A stretch of 64,000 nt of DNA, taken from contig CAJXZG010000004.1 of assembly GCA_913063265.1 (NCBI GenBank), forward strand, positions 52,698 through 116,697, in the 5' to 3' direction. The notes beneath the pieces are model-generated. The model was given only the letters and a program-made list of their open reading frames with translations. It was not told the DNA's origin and did not search any database. The position numbers and the translations under genes are program-made. Positions 45,739 through 55,649 of this stretch are shown here, piece by piece (the stretch's first letter is position 1; each line of letters opens with the position of its first letter). Origin of the DNA: an uncultured Prolixibacteraceae bacterium (lineage in GTDB: Bacteria; Bacteroidota; Bacteroidia; Bacteroidales; Prolixibacteraceae).

Positions 45739-47496
45739 TTAATCCTTCACTTTTTCCACTTCAACCCAAAACGGTAGAATTCGTTTTCCTTTCACCATAT
45801 AAGTTGGAATAAGATCGCATTCCATTTCGGGTAAGGTAATATTGTTCAACTCCAGTATATCAACATTTTCCTGTATATTCTTTTTTTGATGTATAATTCC
45901 TTTGGTTTCCAGCATCATTTGACCACCTTTTTGCACTGGTTGAATAAACTTAAATCTGAAATTATAAGTTCCCGGATTGAATTTGACATGCCAAAGTCCA
46001 AACACTTCTTCCTGTGCCCAGATTCCGCGTGAACCACCCGCATCATTTCTGTTTAAATATACAGGATTTTCATAAGGAGTTCCAATCTCAACAGCTTGTT
46101 GATTTATAAGGTTTTCAGATGCAATCAATTCAGTATAAATTTCATCCAGCATAAGTTTGTAAGATTTTGCCAGTTCTTTTTTTTCAGCTACAATGTTTTC
46201 CAATTCAAATGGATCGTTTTTAATATCCAGAAACTCGAAATCTTTTATGTCTCCATCATAATCTGTATTTCCAACCAATTTAAAATCACCTTTTTGAAGG
46301 GCAATGTTATTGTACAATTCAGGAAATTTACGGGTCCAGTAAAAAAACAGTGGTCGGTTCTCCCAATCTACATCTTCACCTTTTATTAATGGAAGCAGGT
46401 TTTCGCCATCAATTTTTTTGTTTTCTGGTAAATCTACTCCACAAATACCGGCCAAAGTTGGCATTATATCGATGTGTGCTGCTGTGGTTTCAATCTCTTT
46501 ATCTCCTGCAAACAATTCAGGATAACGGATAAAAAACGGTACCCGGACTCCACCCCTAAAAACACTGCTTTTTCTACCTCGCATTCCTGCTATATAACGT
46601 TTTTGTTGAGGGCCATTGTCTGTCATAAAGATTACAATGGTGTTATTGGCAAGCTTTAATTCTTCCAGTTTATCCAGAAGCTTTCCAACATTATCATCAA
46701 TGTTTTCCACCATAGCATAAACTTTCCGGGCATCTTCCTTATCTTTTTCACTCATTTCCGGAAACGGCAGCCTATCATCAAAACCTTCAGCAGGATCAAT
46801 ATTTTTATATTTCTGATAATATTTTTCGGGCACCTGAAGTGGCGTATGAGGAGCATTAAACGAGAGATAACAAAAGAAGGGTTCATCTCTATTTTCTTCT
46901 ACAAAACGAATCGCCTCATTTGCAAAAATATCCGAGCAATAACCCTCAAATTTTTGCTGTTTTCCGTTGTGCCACAAAACCGGGTCAAAATAACTTCGTT
47001 CTTTTTGAAAGTAAGTAGTAAAATCACCTACCTGTCCCATTCCTCCTGCCAGGTGAATAACAGATTCATCAAAACCCTGATCCATCGGCCGGCCTGGATA
47101 ATTATCACCCAAATGCCACTTCCCGAATATGCCTGTTTTATAATCGGCCTGTTTTAACATTTCAGCAACAGTTACCTCGTTTGAAGCCATGGTTGCACCG
47201 CCATTATAGGTATCTCGCACTCCGGTGCGCAGACTATACCTTCCTGTCATTAAACTTGAACGGGTTGGTGCACAAACAGGCGAAACATAAAAATTATTAA
47301 AACGAACGCTTTCCTTTGCAAATCCATCCAAAACCGGAGTTTTCACATGTGGATTCCCATGAAATCCAAGATCGCCATAGCCCTGATCATCGGTGATAAT
47401 GATGATTACGTTTGGTTGTTTTTCCTTTGAAAAAACATTTCCAATACTTAATAATGTAAAAAAAACTAAGAACGACAATGATTTATTTATTTTCAT
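45739..47496 (-). CDS. Sulfatase (S1 family) with C-terminal beta extension
   Basis: 585 residues, the longest sulfatase here. A signal peptide (FLVFFTLLSIGNVFS) with no lipobox is followed by ITDDQGYGDLG (metal ligands) and C75-A-P-T-R. FGKWHLGDNYPGRPMDQGFD and IVIFMTDNGPQ are standard. After the usual S1 C-terminal subdomain there are about 100 extra residues (IWAQEEVFGLWHVKFNPGTYNFRFKF and following) predicted to be beta-rich, possibly a binding module. Likely periplasmic, unlike the lipid-anchored sulfatases around it. Confidence 0.92.
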   Translation of the reverse strand: MKINKSLSFLVFFTLLSIGNVFSKEKQPNVIIIITDDQGYGDLGFHGNPHVKTPVLDGFAKESVRFNNFYVSPVCAPTRSSLMTGRYSLRTGVRDTYNGGATMASNEVTVAEMLKQADYKTGIFGKWHLGDNYPGRPMDQGFDESVIHLAGGMGQVGDFTTYFQKERSYFDPVLWHNGKQQKFEGYCSDIFANEAIRFVEENRDEPFFCYLSFNAPHTPLQVPEKYYQKYKNIDPAEGFDDRLPFPEMSEKDKEDARKVYAMVENIDDNVGKLLDKLEELKLANNTIVIFMTDNGPQQKRYIAGMRGRKSSVFRGGVRVPFFIRYPELFAGDKEIETTAAHIDIMPTLAGICGVDLPENKKIDGENLLPLIKGEDVDWENRPLFFYWTRKFPELYNNIALQKGDFKLVGNTDYDGDIKDFEFLDIKNDPFELENIVAEKKELAKSYKLMLDEIYTELIASENLINQQAVEIGTPYENPVYLNRNDAGGSRGIWAQEEVFGLWHVKFNPGTYNFRFKFIQPVQKGGQMMLETKGIIHQKKNIQENVDILELNNITLPEMECDLIPTYMVKGKRILPFWVEVEKVKD

Positions 47497-47618
47497 TTTC
47501 CAGAAGTTAATTTAAGTTGAACTGCATTTAAGTTTTTTCACCTCTCTGTCTGCACACATCTCCCTAATAAGGGGAGAACTTCGAAACCACAATTAGCAAA
47601 ATCATTAGTGTTGATATT

Positions 47619-49280
47619 TTAATCAATCATATCCTCAAGTGTTAGCACCTGTCCTTTTTCATGAAGCATTTTTTTCAACTTTTCGTATGGCACATCCTGA
47701 ACTGCTAAATCTCCTTCAATTGCAATTTTAGCTGCAACAGATGCCGATTGCCCCAGAATCATAAATACAGGCTCCATTCTGATGGATCCAAATGCAATAT
47801 GACTGGAAGACACACAAACAGGTACCAAAAGATTTTGGCACTCTTCCTTTTTGGGTATAACCGAACCATATGAAATAGAATACGGGCTTTGTGGATGTAC
47901 TCCGATATCGCCTTCGTTTCGAACAAAACCAAACTCATCGACATATCGCTGTACATTATGGGAATCCATCGCATACGATCCCATTCCAATGGGTTTGGGC
48001 ACTTCGCGTTTTGCAAGAACATCGTTTTCAGTAGTGATATATTCGCCGATCATTCTCCTTGCTTCGCGGACATAAATCTGATGAGGCCAGTTTCCGTTAT
48101 CGGTAAATTCATCTTTTGCCAGCCCCCATTTTTGCATTTTGGATTGAATATCCTCTGGAATCCGTGGATCGTTGGCAACAAACCAAAGCAAACCTTTTTG
48201 GTAAGTTTCATGCTCTTTTAAAATTTCTTTTCTTCTTTCGTATGATGCCTCCGGATAATCGTAATTCATTCCTATATTGTCGCTGCTAAACGGACCATGA
48301 TTATTTGTATCGGTTTTTCGGTTTGGAATGGCATCAAACTTTTGAAACCAGTCTTTCCTTCCCGTTTCAAAAACTCTTAAAAGTAATTCATATTGAGTCG
48401 AATCGTAATTTTCAGGTTTGGGAAAAGGAATGCGGTTTTCGGGATGATTTGTCATACAGGTGCGGTAACAATAGGCCTGTACCTTGTTATCTGCGGAACC
48501 AAATTCTCCCGGATGTTCTTTTAAAATACGTGGTAACAATCCACTTTCCGGATCACCAGGAATTTTATATGCTGAAATATCGGAATGAAACCAATGTTGG
48601 TGATGAAAAACTCCGGTTTGTACACCATTCCATTTTTCACTATAAGTATCGGTACTTTCGCGCCCTACATGGTAGCTTACTCCTGCTGCAGCCATTAAAT
48701 CTCCCTCATATGTTGCATCGATAAATATTTTACCTGAAAAAGTTTTTCCTGACAAAGTTTTAAAAGATATTATTTTCCCGTTTTCTACTATTACTCCATT
48801 TTCTCTGTCAAGCCATTCATTCCGATACATTTCTATTTGGTTTTCAGCGATAAAATCCTCAAATACTTCTTCGGCTATATGAGGTTCAAAAATCCACATG
48901 GTTCGCTGGTCACCATCGATTGCAGGTGTGCCCTGACCAACATTTCCATATTCTGATTTTTTCTCCCAAACCCAGGCATCTTCAGTATCGTATTTCGTGT
49001 AAATGCGCTGATAAAATTCACGCGACAAGCCACCTATTGTTCTTTTATTTCCGGTGTCTGACCATCCTAACCCTCCAGCGGAAAGTCCACCGGGATGAAT
49101 ATCAGGCGAAACTACAATTACTGAATTGCCATTTCGAACAGCTTCAACTGCCGAAGTAATTGCTGCTGAAGTTCCTCCGTATATGATTATATCAGCGGAA
49201 TAAGAATCCGGACTTTGTTTACAACATCCTGCAAAAATCACGATCAGGAAAATACTCAAGGTTTGAATAATACGTTTCAT
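47619..49280 (-). CDS. FAD-dependent oxidoreductase, lipoprotein
   Basis: 553 residues of the FAD_oxidored family. Lipoprotein signal with lipobox FAGCC, then the FAD Rossmann motif IIYGGTSAAITSAVEAVRNGNSV and the conserved VVSPDIHPGGLSAGGLGWSDTG; FIDATYEGDLMAAAGVSYHVGRES is the second flavin-side stretch. The C-terminal SPYSISYGSVIPKKEECQNLLVPVCVSSSHIAFGSIRMEP is typical of carbohydrate-locus members in Planctomycetes, Verrucomicrobia and Bacteroidota. Neighbours on the same strand are a BNR_4 gene (2-bp gap) and a sulfatase. A sugar-oxidising role in the locus is plausible, not shown. Confidence 0.87.
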   Translation of the reverse strand: MKRIIQTLSIFLIVIFAGCCKQSPDSYSADIIIYGGTSAAITSAVEAVRNGNSVIVVSPDIHPGGLSAGGLGWSDTGNKRTIGGLSREFYQRIYTKYDTEDAWVWEKKSEYGNVGQGTPAIDGDQRTMWIFEPHIAEEVFEDFIAENQIEMYRNEWLDRENGVIVENGKIISFKTLSGKTFSGKIFIDATYEGDLMAAAGVSYHVGRESTDTYSEKWNGVQTGVFHHQHWFHSDISAYKIPGDPESGLLPRILKEHPGEFGSADNKVQAYCYRTCMTNHPENRIPFPKPENYDSTQYELLLRVFETGRKDWFQKFDAIPNRKTDTNNHGPFSSDNIGMNYDYPEASYERRKEILKEHETYQKGLLWFVANDPRIPEDIQSKMQKWGLAKDEFTDNGNWPHQIYVREARRMIGEYITTENDVLAKREVPKPIGMGSYAMDSHNVQRYVDEFGFVRNEGDIGVHPQSPYSISYGSVIPKKEECQNLLVPVCVSSSHIAFGSIRMEPVFMILGQSASVAAKIAIEGDLAVQDVPYEKLKKMLHEKGQVLTLEDMID

Positions 49281-49282
49281 AT

Positions 49283-50665
49283 TTAATAGATTTTTACTGG
49301 TTTCTCATAGTCGTTTTTCATTTCATAAGGCAATTTCCAAATATTGCCTTCAAAATCTCCAAAATACAATTCCGATTTGCTGAATTTATGGGAGTGCCCA
49401 TCAGCCCAGAAAAAGCAAAACGGTTTTTTATAATTTACAGGACGACGAACATAAGCATGACTAAAAGTACTGTTTTTAGTTAACCTTCTGATTCGATTCC
49501 ATTTTTCCCCTTCATCTTTTAAACGCCAGATTTCTAATTCACCACCAACTCCCCATTTTTGCGCTCCTGCTTTGGTTGGACCAACAATTAACCATTCTTT
49601 TTCTGAAATAAAAAGACTTCCCATATCGTAATTATGATCCGATTCGCAAACCTTAAAAGTTTGCCAGTTTTTTCCATCCCATTTTGAAATACACCATTCG
49701 TATGGAGCGCTATCAGGGCCTGGCTGAAATCCATTACTTCGTATATATAAACACACCGGGAAACCCTGGTAATCAAACCCCATATCTTTCATATACACAT
49801 TTTTGTTTTTAGAACGATAATCAACTGCCCTTGCAGGAGAATCTTTTTGCGTAATGGGAAGTTCTATTTCTTTTCCGTCAATCGATTTCCACGTTTGTCC
49901 AAAATCTTCAGATTGAATATAAAATAAATCAGTTCGTGTGTCAGGGTGTCCATCCAGATGACGATTAAAAAATGTACCCACTTTTTGATTATTAAAAAAA
50001 TTACCGGTTTGATAATGCCCGGATTTTTCCCCTTCGTTTTCAGGAATTGCTGCCAGCAATTTGTCTTCACTCCAGTTTATTCCATCGGTACTGAATTCAA
50101 AATACAACTGACGAACTCCGTTATATTTAGTAAAAAAATGAAAATATCCCTGTTCCAGTCTCCAGGGTTGCGGATAGGTAAATTCTTCTTTAGATAAGTG
50201 AACAAAATCAGAAATATCAAATGGTTTACTACTTTTTAATTTAATTCCCTGACGGCTTTTTCCACGGCCACTTACAAAAACATAAATAAAACCCTCATCA
50301 TCAATCATCATCGAAGGATTATCATGTGGATCATCCACTCCTTCTTTATCGTAAACTACCGTTGGTTTTGAAACCATGCCTGTTCTATGGTTATATTCGC
50401 CAATCATACAAAGCAGGTATCTTTCATTTTCAGATTTGGTTCCGCCATACACAAAAAAAGTCTTCTCAACCTCTTTAGCATAAATCGCAAGTGGCACATG
50501 TTTGGCTGTATATGTTCCCAACGCCCCGGAATATTTATCGCCGTACTCATGTTTCTGATTTAGTTCGAACCATATTCCGCGATAACCATCAACTTTTTTA
50601 TTGTTTAGATTCTGAGCACTTGAACAAAAAGAAAAAGCTACCAGTAACAGAAATAATAGTCTCAT
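49283..50665 (-). CDS. BNR_4-family seven-bladed propeller protein (possible polysaccharide lyase-like)
   Basis: About 460 residues from the ATG at 50665 (MRLLFLLLVAFSFCSSAQ as signal peptide). The longer frame from 50725 overlaps the upstream sulfatase by 41 bp and adds a basic, non-signal stretch. Family marks: DGYRGIWFELNQKHEYGDKYSGALGTY, HVPLAIYAKEV, DDPHDNPSMMIDDEGFIYVFVSGRG, SGHYQTGNFFNN, GHPDTRTDLFYIQSEDFGQTW. The PL24 and PL25 ulvan lyases belong to propellers of this general kind, and DPHDNPSMMID resembles a catalytic-His segment. The position ~20 residues on, His in lyases as I recall them, reads SGRG here. Function is therefore open. It lies 2 bp upstream of the FAD gene. Confidence 0.8.
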   Translation of the reverse strand: MRLLFLLLVAFSFCSSAQNLNNKKVDGYRGIWFELNQKHEYGDKYSGALGTYTAKHVPLAIYAKEVEKTFFVYGGTKSENERYLLCMIGEYNHRTGMVSKPTVVYDKEGVDDPHDNPSMMIDDEGFIYVFVSGRGKSRQGIKLKSSKPFDISDFVHLSKEEFTYPQPWRLEQGYFHFFTKYNGVRQLYFEFSTDGINWSEDKLLAAIPENEGEKSGHYQTGNFFNNQKVGTFFNRHLDGHPDTRTDLFYIQSEDFGQTWKSIDGKEIELPITQKDSPARAVDYRSKNKNVYMKDMGFDYQGFPVCLYIRSNGFQPGPDSAPYEWCISKWDGKNWQTFKVCESDHNYDMGSLFISEKEWLIVGPTKAGAQKWGVGGELEIWRLKDEGEKWNRIRRLTKNSTFSHAYVRRPVNYKKPFCFFWADGHSHKFSKSELYFGDFEGNIWKLPYEMKNDYEKPVKIY

Positions 50666-50684
50666 TTTACCTGTCCTTTCAACT

Positions 50685-52190
50685 TTAATTCTTTTTGGGT
50701 AGCTCACTGCCTTCTTCCGGAACATAAACCTGTTTCATTATTTCTTCAAATTCTACTTTCATTTGTTGAACTCTCAAAGGTTCTTTCTCGTAGAGATTTA
50801 CTTTTTCTGCCAAATCATTTTTCAAGTCATACAGTTCACCATTATTTTTTTCTTCGGAAAGATAAACCCCTTCATTATCGAAGCGTTTTGACAAACTTCC
50901 AAGTCCGGTTCCCATTATCAGTTTGTAATTGTCTTTTCTAAAAACCCTATCCTGGATGACCAACTCCCGGCGGATTGGGATTGAATAATTTTTATTAAAA
51001 AATGCGGGTGACAAATCGTAACTATCGAATTTGGTTGGGTCTGTTTCAATATCACCCACTACTGAAGCAAAAGTGGCCATCATGTCTGTAAAACCAATAA
51101 GTTGATCAGAAGATGTACCGGCAGGAATTTTCCCGGGCCAGGAAACTATAAATGGCACGCGGGAACCACCTTCCCAAAGATCGATTTTCATTCCTTTCAA
51201 TCCACCTTTTGAATCGTGACCAAATTTATTGATGTCCTCTTCAAACCAAACCGGGCCATTATCGGTGGTAAAGACTACCAAAGTATTTTCTTTTAAACCT
51301 TTTCCTTTCAAAAATTTTTGCAACTTTCCCAATAAATCATCCACCTGCATGGTAAAATCTCCATATTCTCCTGCCCCGCTTTTATCAACAAACTCCGCTT
51401 TGGGTAACCAGGGTGTATGTGGCGCTGTTAAAGGAAAGTAGAGAAAGAATGGTTCATCAGGTTTCTTTTCAACATGGTCTGAAATAAATTTCTCAGCTTT
51501 CTGAAAAAATACATCCAGTACTTCTTCATGTTTAAAACCGGGAGAGCATGCTCCCTTTCGCCAAAAAGCCCCGGAAATATCGCTTGTGGCATCATCACTA
51601 AAATTATCCTCAACAAAACCTGATGCTTTTTCTACCAGTCGGTCATTTTCGATATAAAAGTACGGTGGAATATCCAATGATGCATGCATCCCAAAAAAGT
51701 AATCGAAACCATGTTCGACAGGACCTCCGGTGAGTATGTCGTTTTTATCAGCTTCTTTCCAGTTAATATTGTCAAAACCCAGATGCCATTTTCCGATGCA
51801 GGCCGTTCGATATCCATTTTGCCGAAACATTCCCGCCAGCGTTTCCTGGCCTGGTTCAATTAAACTTCTTTGTTGCCAGTTAAGTTTTACCCGTCCCGGA
51901 TATTGCCCTGTAAGTAATCCATAACGCGCAGGCACACACCATGCCCCGGCTGAATGCGCATCGCGAAACATCATCCCTTCTGATGCCAGTTTATCGATAT
52001 TTGGAGTTGGGATTCCGGAATCGGGATTGTAACATTGAGGATCACCGTAGCCCATATCATCGGCTAAAACAAAAACGATATTGGGTAATGGATTGATTTC
52101 TTTTTCAGATGGTTTACACGATATACTGAAAATTAACACTGAAAAAACCAAAGTTTTTATTAATCCTGAAATATGATTCATAAGGTTCAA
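50685..52190 (-). CDS. Sulfatase (S1 family) lipoprotein
   Basis: 501 residues. Lipobox SISC with C25, ligands ADDMGYGD near 43-50, formylglycine motif C85-V-P-A-R. GKWHLGFDNINW and LVVFTTDNGPVWFEED complete the active site, and GGLKGMKIDLWEGGSRVPFIVSWPGKIPAG is the usual C-terminal region. A Met at residue 4 is an equally possible start. The BNR_4 gene starts 19 bp after the stop, so the two, plus the FAD gene, probably form an operon. Confidence 0.92.
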   Translation of the reverse strand: MNLMNHISGLIKTLVFSVLIFSISCKPSEKEINPLPNIVFVLADDMGYGDPQCYNPDSGIPTPNIDKLASEGMMFRDAHSAGAWCVPARYGLLTGQYPGRVKLNWQQRSLIEPGQETLAGMFRQNGYRTACIGKWHLGFDNINWKEADKNDILTGGPVEHGFDYFFGMHASLDIPPYFYIENDRLVEKASGFVEDNFSDDATSDISGAFWRKGACSPGFKHEEVLDVFFQKAEKFISDHVEKKPDEPFFLYFPLTAPHTPWLPKAEFVDKSGAGEYGDFTMQVDDLLGKLQKFLKGKGLKENTLVVFTTDNGPVWFEEDINKFGHDSKGGLKGMKIDLWEGGSRVPFIVSWPGKIPAGTSSDQLIGFTDMMATFASVVGDIETDPTKFDSYDLSPAFFNKNYSIPIRRELVIQDRVFRKDNYKLIMGTGLGSLSKRFDNEGVYLSEEKNNGELYDLKNDLAEKVNLYEKEPLRVQQMKVEFEEIMKQVYVPEEGSELPKKN

Positions 52191-52299
52191 TTGGTTGAAA
52201 TTCTACAAACATTAAAAATAGCACCAATTTATTTATTTGAACCTTAGATGCCGTCTAAATTTTTTTGTTTTAAATTTTCTACGGTTAGATTAATCAAAA

Positions 52300-52460
52300 A
52301 AGATTCCTTGCTACGCTGCGGAATGACAAGTTTGTTGTGGCTGATGTTTCAGGAGAGGGGTGGTTTGGCGGTAAAGCCCCCAAACCACCCCTCTCCTGAA
52401 ACTCTTACAAACATTACTAGTTGTCATTCTGAACGCAATGAAATGGAGTGAAAGAATCTT
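52300..52460. mobile_element. MITE-like element with a long internal hairpin
   Basis: A 161-bp non-coding block ending in inverted repeats AAGATTC (52300-52306) / GAATCTT (52454-52460), with second pairs GAATGACAA (52321-52329) / TTGTCATTC (52421-52429). In the middle is a perfect 23-bp inverted repeat: 52346-52368 (GTTTCAGGAGAGGGGTGG...) against 52380-52402, with an 11-base loop. The G-rich stem is unlike the AT-rich surroundings. It occupies most of the 313-bp gap between a sulfatase and the large propeller gene; nothing else is seen there. No target-site duplication could be confirmed. Confidence 0.65.
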
Positions 52461-52503
52461 ATTCTTAATTGATCATTTATACGATTCCGAAGTCTTTATC
52501 ACC

Positions 52504-55500
52504 TCAAAGATTTTCAAATTCGGATTTAACTGAATTAAACCAAACTTGAAGTTCTTTATGCCTTTCGTAAGCATCTTTACCCGGTCTTTGATCAGCTTGA
52601 TTTAACATTGATGACAAATAACCAATTTGAGATAAAAGCATCGGTTTTTGATATCGCCCCTCTTTAGTAAATATCTGATTTTTTAACGCCATCAACTTTT
52701 CGTTTCTTCCTTTCAACTTTTTACTTTTTTTCTTTTTCTCCAACAATTTGGCATTTTCTTCCAATTGAATTTTTACTTCCTCACCCAGCATTTTTGCCTC
52801 GGAATAAAGATCACGTATTTGTAATGAAAGTTTTTCCTGAGCAGCTAAATCATCAAAAGTAACGCCAGCTTTTGTTGTATTTGGGTCCGCAAACAACTCA
52901 AAACTTTGTTCATGAGTCTGACTATTTACAATCAACTGTACCTTATAAACTCCGGGTTTAACCATTGGTCCGGATCTGCGATTCCCTTCTTTATCCCAAA
53001 CTCCCGTATGTCGCATATCCCATTTGAATCGATTTAATCCTACTGATTTTCCGATAGCAGGATTAGGATCCACATTATAAAATCCGGTCGCCATATCCGG
53101 AGTATTTTCAGTGCTGTCTTCTTTATCTGAAGAAGAGCTTATAAAGTGCCGAATTAGTACACCTTTATCATCCCGGATTTTTAGTTCAATTTCGTCCTGT
53201 ATATCATTATCAAGATAATAATCAACATCAACTCCAGGATTGGGATAATTAACACCTTCACCTCCTCCACGAACTCTGAATTTTCTGTACGAATTATCGA
53301 TTTTTAACAAAGTTGTTTTTGAACTGATATTTTCAATTTGATGAAGCGGTGTGAGATTATCTAAAATCCAAAATCCTCTTCCCATGGTTGAAAGGATCAA
53401 ATCTTTTTGATGAACTTTAATATCGGTGATTGGAGTAACCGGTAAATTTTGTTGAAAGGGTTGCCAGTGTTGCCCTTCATCGAAAGAAACAAAAAGGCCA
53501 TATTCTGTTCCGGCATATAACAATCCTTCAACATCAGGATCCTCGCGTATTACCCGTACCGGAAAATTATCAGGTATTCCATTCACGATTTTCTCCCACG
53601 ATTTCCCAAAATCTTCAGTTTTATAAATGTAAGGTTGCCAGTCGCCCAACATATAACGATGAATGCAAACAAAAGCTTTCCCTGCTTTGTGTGGCGAAGG
53701 CTCCACTGCATCAACACGGCCTCCTTTGGGCATATTTGGTGTGACATTTTTCCAGGTTTCTCCACCGTTCGTTGTTAGGAATACCGGACCATCATTTGCC
53801 CCGGTCCAGATTACTCCTTTTTGAACTGATGATTCACGAATGGAATAAATTGTACTGTAATATTCCTCTCCGGTTATATCACGTGTAATCGGAGAACCAG
53901 AAATTACCTGTTTACTCTCTTCGAATGCAGTTAAATCGGGTGAAATAATTTCCCATATAAGACCATCATCGGAAGTTTTATGAACGTATTGAGAACAATG
54001 ATAAACCACATTTGGGTTGTGCGGAGAAATATGAATTGGGGCAACCCGTTGAAACCGATATTTTAAATTTTTAGGATTGTGGCTGTAAATATTTGTTGCT
54101 CCAACATAATATTGCTTTTCCTGTCCGGTGATCTTGTTATACACGCCAAACCTTCCTTTGCAATTGCTGTAAACGATATTATGATTTCCGGGTTTTGGCA
54201 CTGCCGGTCCGGTTTCGCAACCGCCAACTCTTCGCCAAAACATTTGAGCATCTCCTGGAACCTGGTACGGCAATTCTGACGGCACAGCAATAGTAGAATT
54301 ATCCTGTTGCCCGGCATACAACCAGTAGTTGAATTGGTCATCCACTTCCACCTGGTACAATTCGGCGGTGGGCTGGTTATTTTGTGTCGACCAGCTGAGT
54401 CCACCATTTAAAGTAACATTGGCACCACCATCATTACTTTCAATAAATAAATCAGAATTATTGGGATTGATCCACATATCATGATCATCACCATGGGGAG
54501 TCGCGATTCTTTTCCATTCTTTACCTCCGTCTACCGATTTCCAAAACCTAGTGGCCAAAGCGTAAACCACATCTGCATTGTTGGGATCAGCTTCAATATT
54601 GCAGTAATAAAACGGCCGGTCGAGAATTTCCTTTTTGTTGCTTACCAACTCAAAACTTTCTCCGGAATCATTAGAAACATATAAACCACCTTCTTTTGTA
54701 TCCTCAGGTGCTTCGACCAAAGCATACAATCTATCTGGATCTGCAGCAGAGACAGCCAAATCAATCTTTCCAATTAATCCTTTAGGAAGTCCGTTTTCCA
54801 ATTTCACCCAATCTTTCCCACCATTAACTGATTTCAAAATTCCACCTGATTGATACCCTCCGCTAATAATTGTCCACGGCTTTCTTTCAACCCTCCACAA
54901 GCTTGCGTACAAAATATCAGGATTTTTTGGATGAAATTCGATATCAACCGCACCCACTGTATCAGAATGAAAAAATACATGTTCCCAGCTTTTTCCTCCA
55001 TCCAGACTTCGGTAAATTCCTCTTTCCGGATTTGGATTAAATGCCTGTCCAATTGCTGCCACAAAAACTATATCCGGGTTTTCCGGATGAACTTCAACTG
55101 CACCAATCTGACCTGCTTTTTCCAAACCTATATGATTCCAGGTTTCCCCCTCATCATCCGATTTGTAAACTCCTTTCCCTGAAATTATATTTGATCGAAT
55201 TCCGTCTGAACCTGTACCCACATAAACGATTTCAGGATTAGATGGTGAAACCTGAATGTCGCCTATTGACGGCGTTGCAAAATATCCATCTGAGACGTTT
55301 GCCCAATGATTACCGTAATCATCAGTTTTCCAAACTCCGCCACCGGTTGCTCCCATATAAAACGTCCCGGGTTGACTTGCAATTCCGGCAACGGCCGTTA
55401 CACGTCCACCTCTGGTTGGACCGACATGACGGTATTTTAAGGGAGCAAAATAGCTACTATCCGGAGTAATTTGAGCATAGATTACGTTCGTAATTAATAA

Positions 55501-55536
55501 TAAGACAGGAAGTATCGACAGAGACAATTTTTTCAT
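52504..55536 (-). CDS. Large Asp-box (BNR/VPS10-like) propeller protein
   Basis: 1,010 residues with a signal peptide (SILPVLLLITNVIYA). Many Asp-box turns of the form S-x-D-x-G-x-T/S-W are visible: SDDEGETWNH, SLDGGKSWEH, SVNGGKDWVK, SNDSGESFEL, TTNGGETWKN, TEDFGKSWEK, SFDEGQHWQP. This indicates two multi-bladed propellers like those in sortilin/VPS10 and xyloglucanase-type proteins. The last ~270 residues change to a beta sandwich (NRFKWDMRHTG, GVYKVQLIVNSQTHEQSFEL) and a basic helical stretch (LLEKKKKSKKLKGRNEK). Databases often call such proteins glycosyl hydrolases, but catalytic residues are not evident. It is followed by the ThuA gene's terminator upstream and the MITE downstream. Confidence 0.85.
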   Translation of the reverse strand: MKKLSLSILPVLLLITNVIYAQITPDSSYFAPLKYRHVGPTRGGRVTAVAGIASQPGTFYMGATGGGVWKTDDYGNHWANVSDGYFATPSIGDIQVSPSNPEIVYVGTGSDGIRSNIISGKGVYKSDDEGETWNHIGLEKAGQIGAVEVHPENPDIVFVAAIGQAFNPNPERGIYRSLDGGKSWEHVFFHSDTVGAVDIEFHPKNPDILYASLWRVERKPWTIISGGYQSGGILKSVNGGKDWVKLENGLPKGLIGKIDLAVSAADPDRLYALVEAPEDTKEGGLYVSNDSGESFELVSNKKEILDRPFYYCNIEADPNNADVVYALATRFWKSVDGGKEWKRIATPHGDDHDMWINPNNSDLFIESNDGGANVTLNGGLSWSTQNNQPTAELYQVEVDDQFNYWLYAGQQDNSTIAVPSELPYQVPGDAQMFWRRVGGCETGPAVPKPGNHNIVYSNCKGRFGVYNKITGQEKQYYVGATNIYSHNPKNLKYRFQRVAPIHISPHNPNVVYHCSQYVHKTSDDGLIWEIISPDLTAFEESKQVISGSPITRDITGEEYYSTIYSIRESSVQKGVIWTGANDGPVFLTTNGGETWKNVTPNMPKGGRVDAVEPSPHKAGKAFVCIHRYMLGDWQPYIYKTEDFGKSWEKIVNGIPDNFPVRVIREDPDVEGLLYAGTEYGLFVSFDEGQHWQPFQQNLPVTPITDIKVHQKDLILSTMGRGFWILDNLTPLHQIENISSKTTLLKIDNSYRKFRVRGGGEGVNYPNPGVDVDYYLDNDIQDEIELKIRDDKGVLIRHFISSSSDKEDSTENTPDMATGFYNVDPNPAIGKSVGLNRFKWDMRHTGVWDKEGNRRSGPMVKPGVYKVQLIVNSQTHEQSFELFADPNTTKAGVTFDDLAAQEKLSLQIRDLYSEAKMLGEEVKIQLEENAKLLEKKKKSKKLKGRNEKLMALKNQIFTKEGRYQKPMLLSQIGYLSSMLNQADQRPGKDAYERHKELQVWFNSVKSEFENL

Positions 55537-55592
55537 GAAGCTGGACTTGTTGATTTAAATGAATCGAAAGTTAAAAAATTAGTATAAACAAC

Positions 55593-55628
55593 AAACGGGT
55601 AAAACTTTAAAATAAGTTTTACCCGTTT
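55593..55628. terminator. Strong hairpin after the ThuA gene
   Basis: AAACGGGTAAAACTT (55593-55607) pairs perfectly with AAGTTTTACCCGTTT (55614-55628) around a 6-base loop: a 15-bp stem 21 bp past the ThuA stop (read on -). The T run is weak (TTTGTTGTTT), but stem strength supports termination. Confidence 0.7.
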
Positions 55629-55649
55629 GATATTTCAGCAATATTAGTT

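Noticed and set aside
47570..47586. CTCCC-N6-GGGAG hairpin as a terminator
   Set aside because: Short stem with no T run on either side and in a 122-bp gap whose role cannot be judged.
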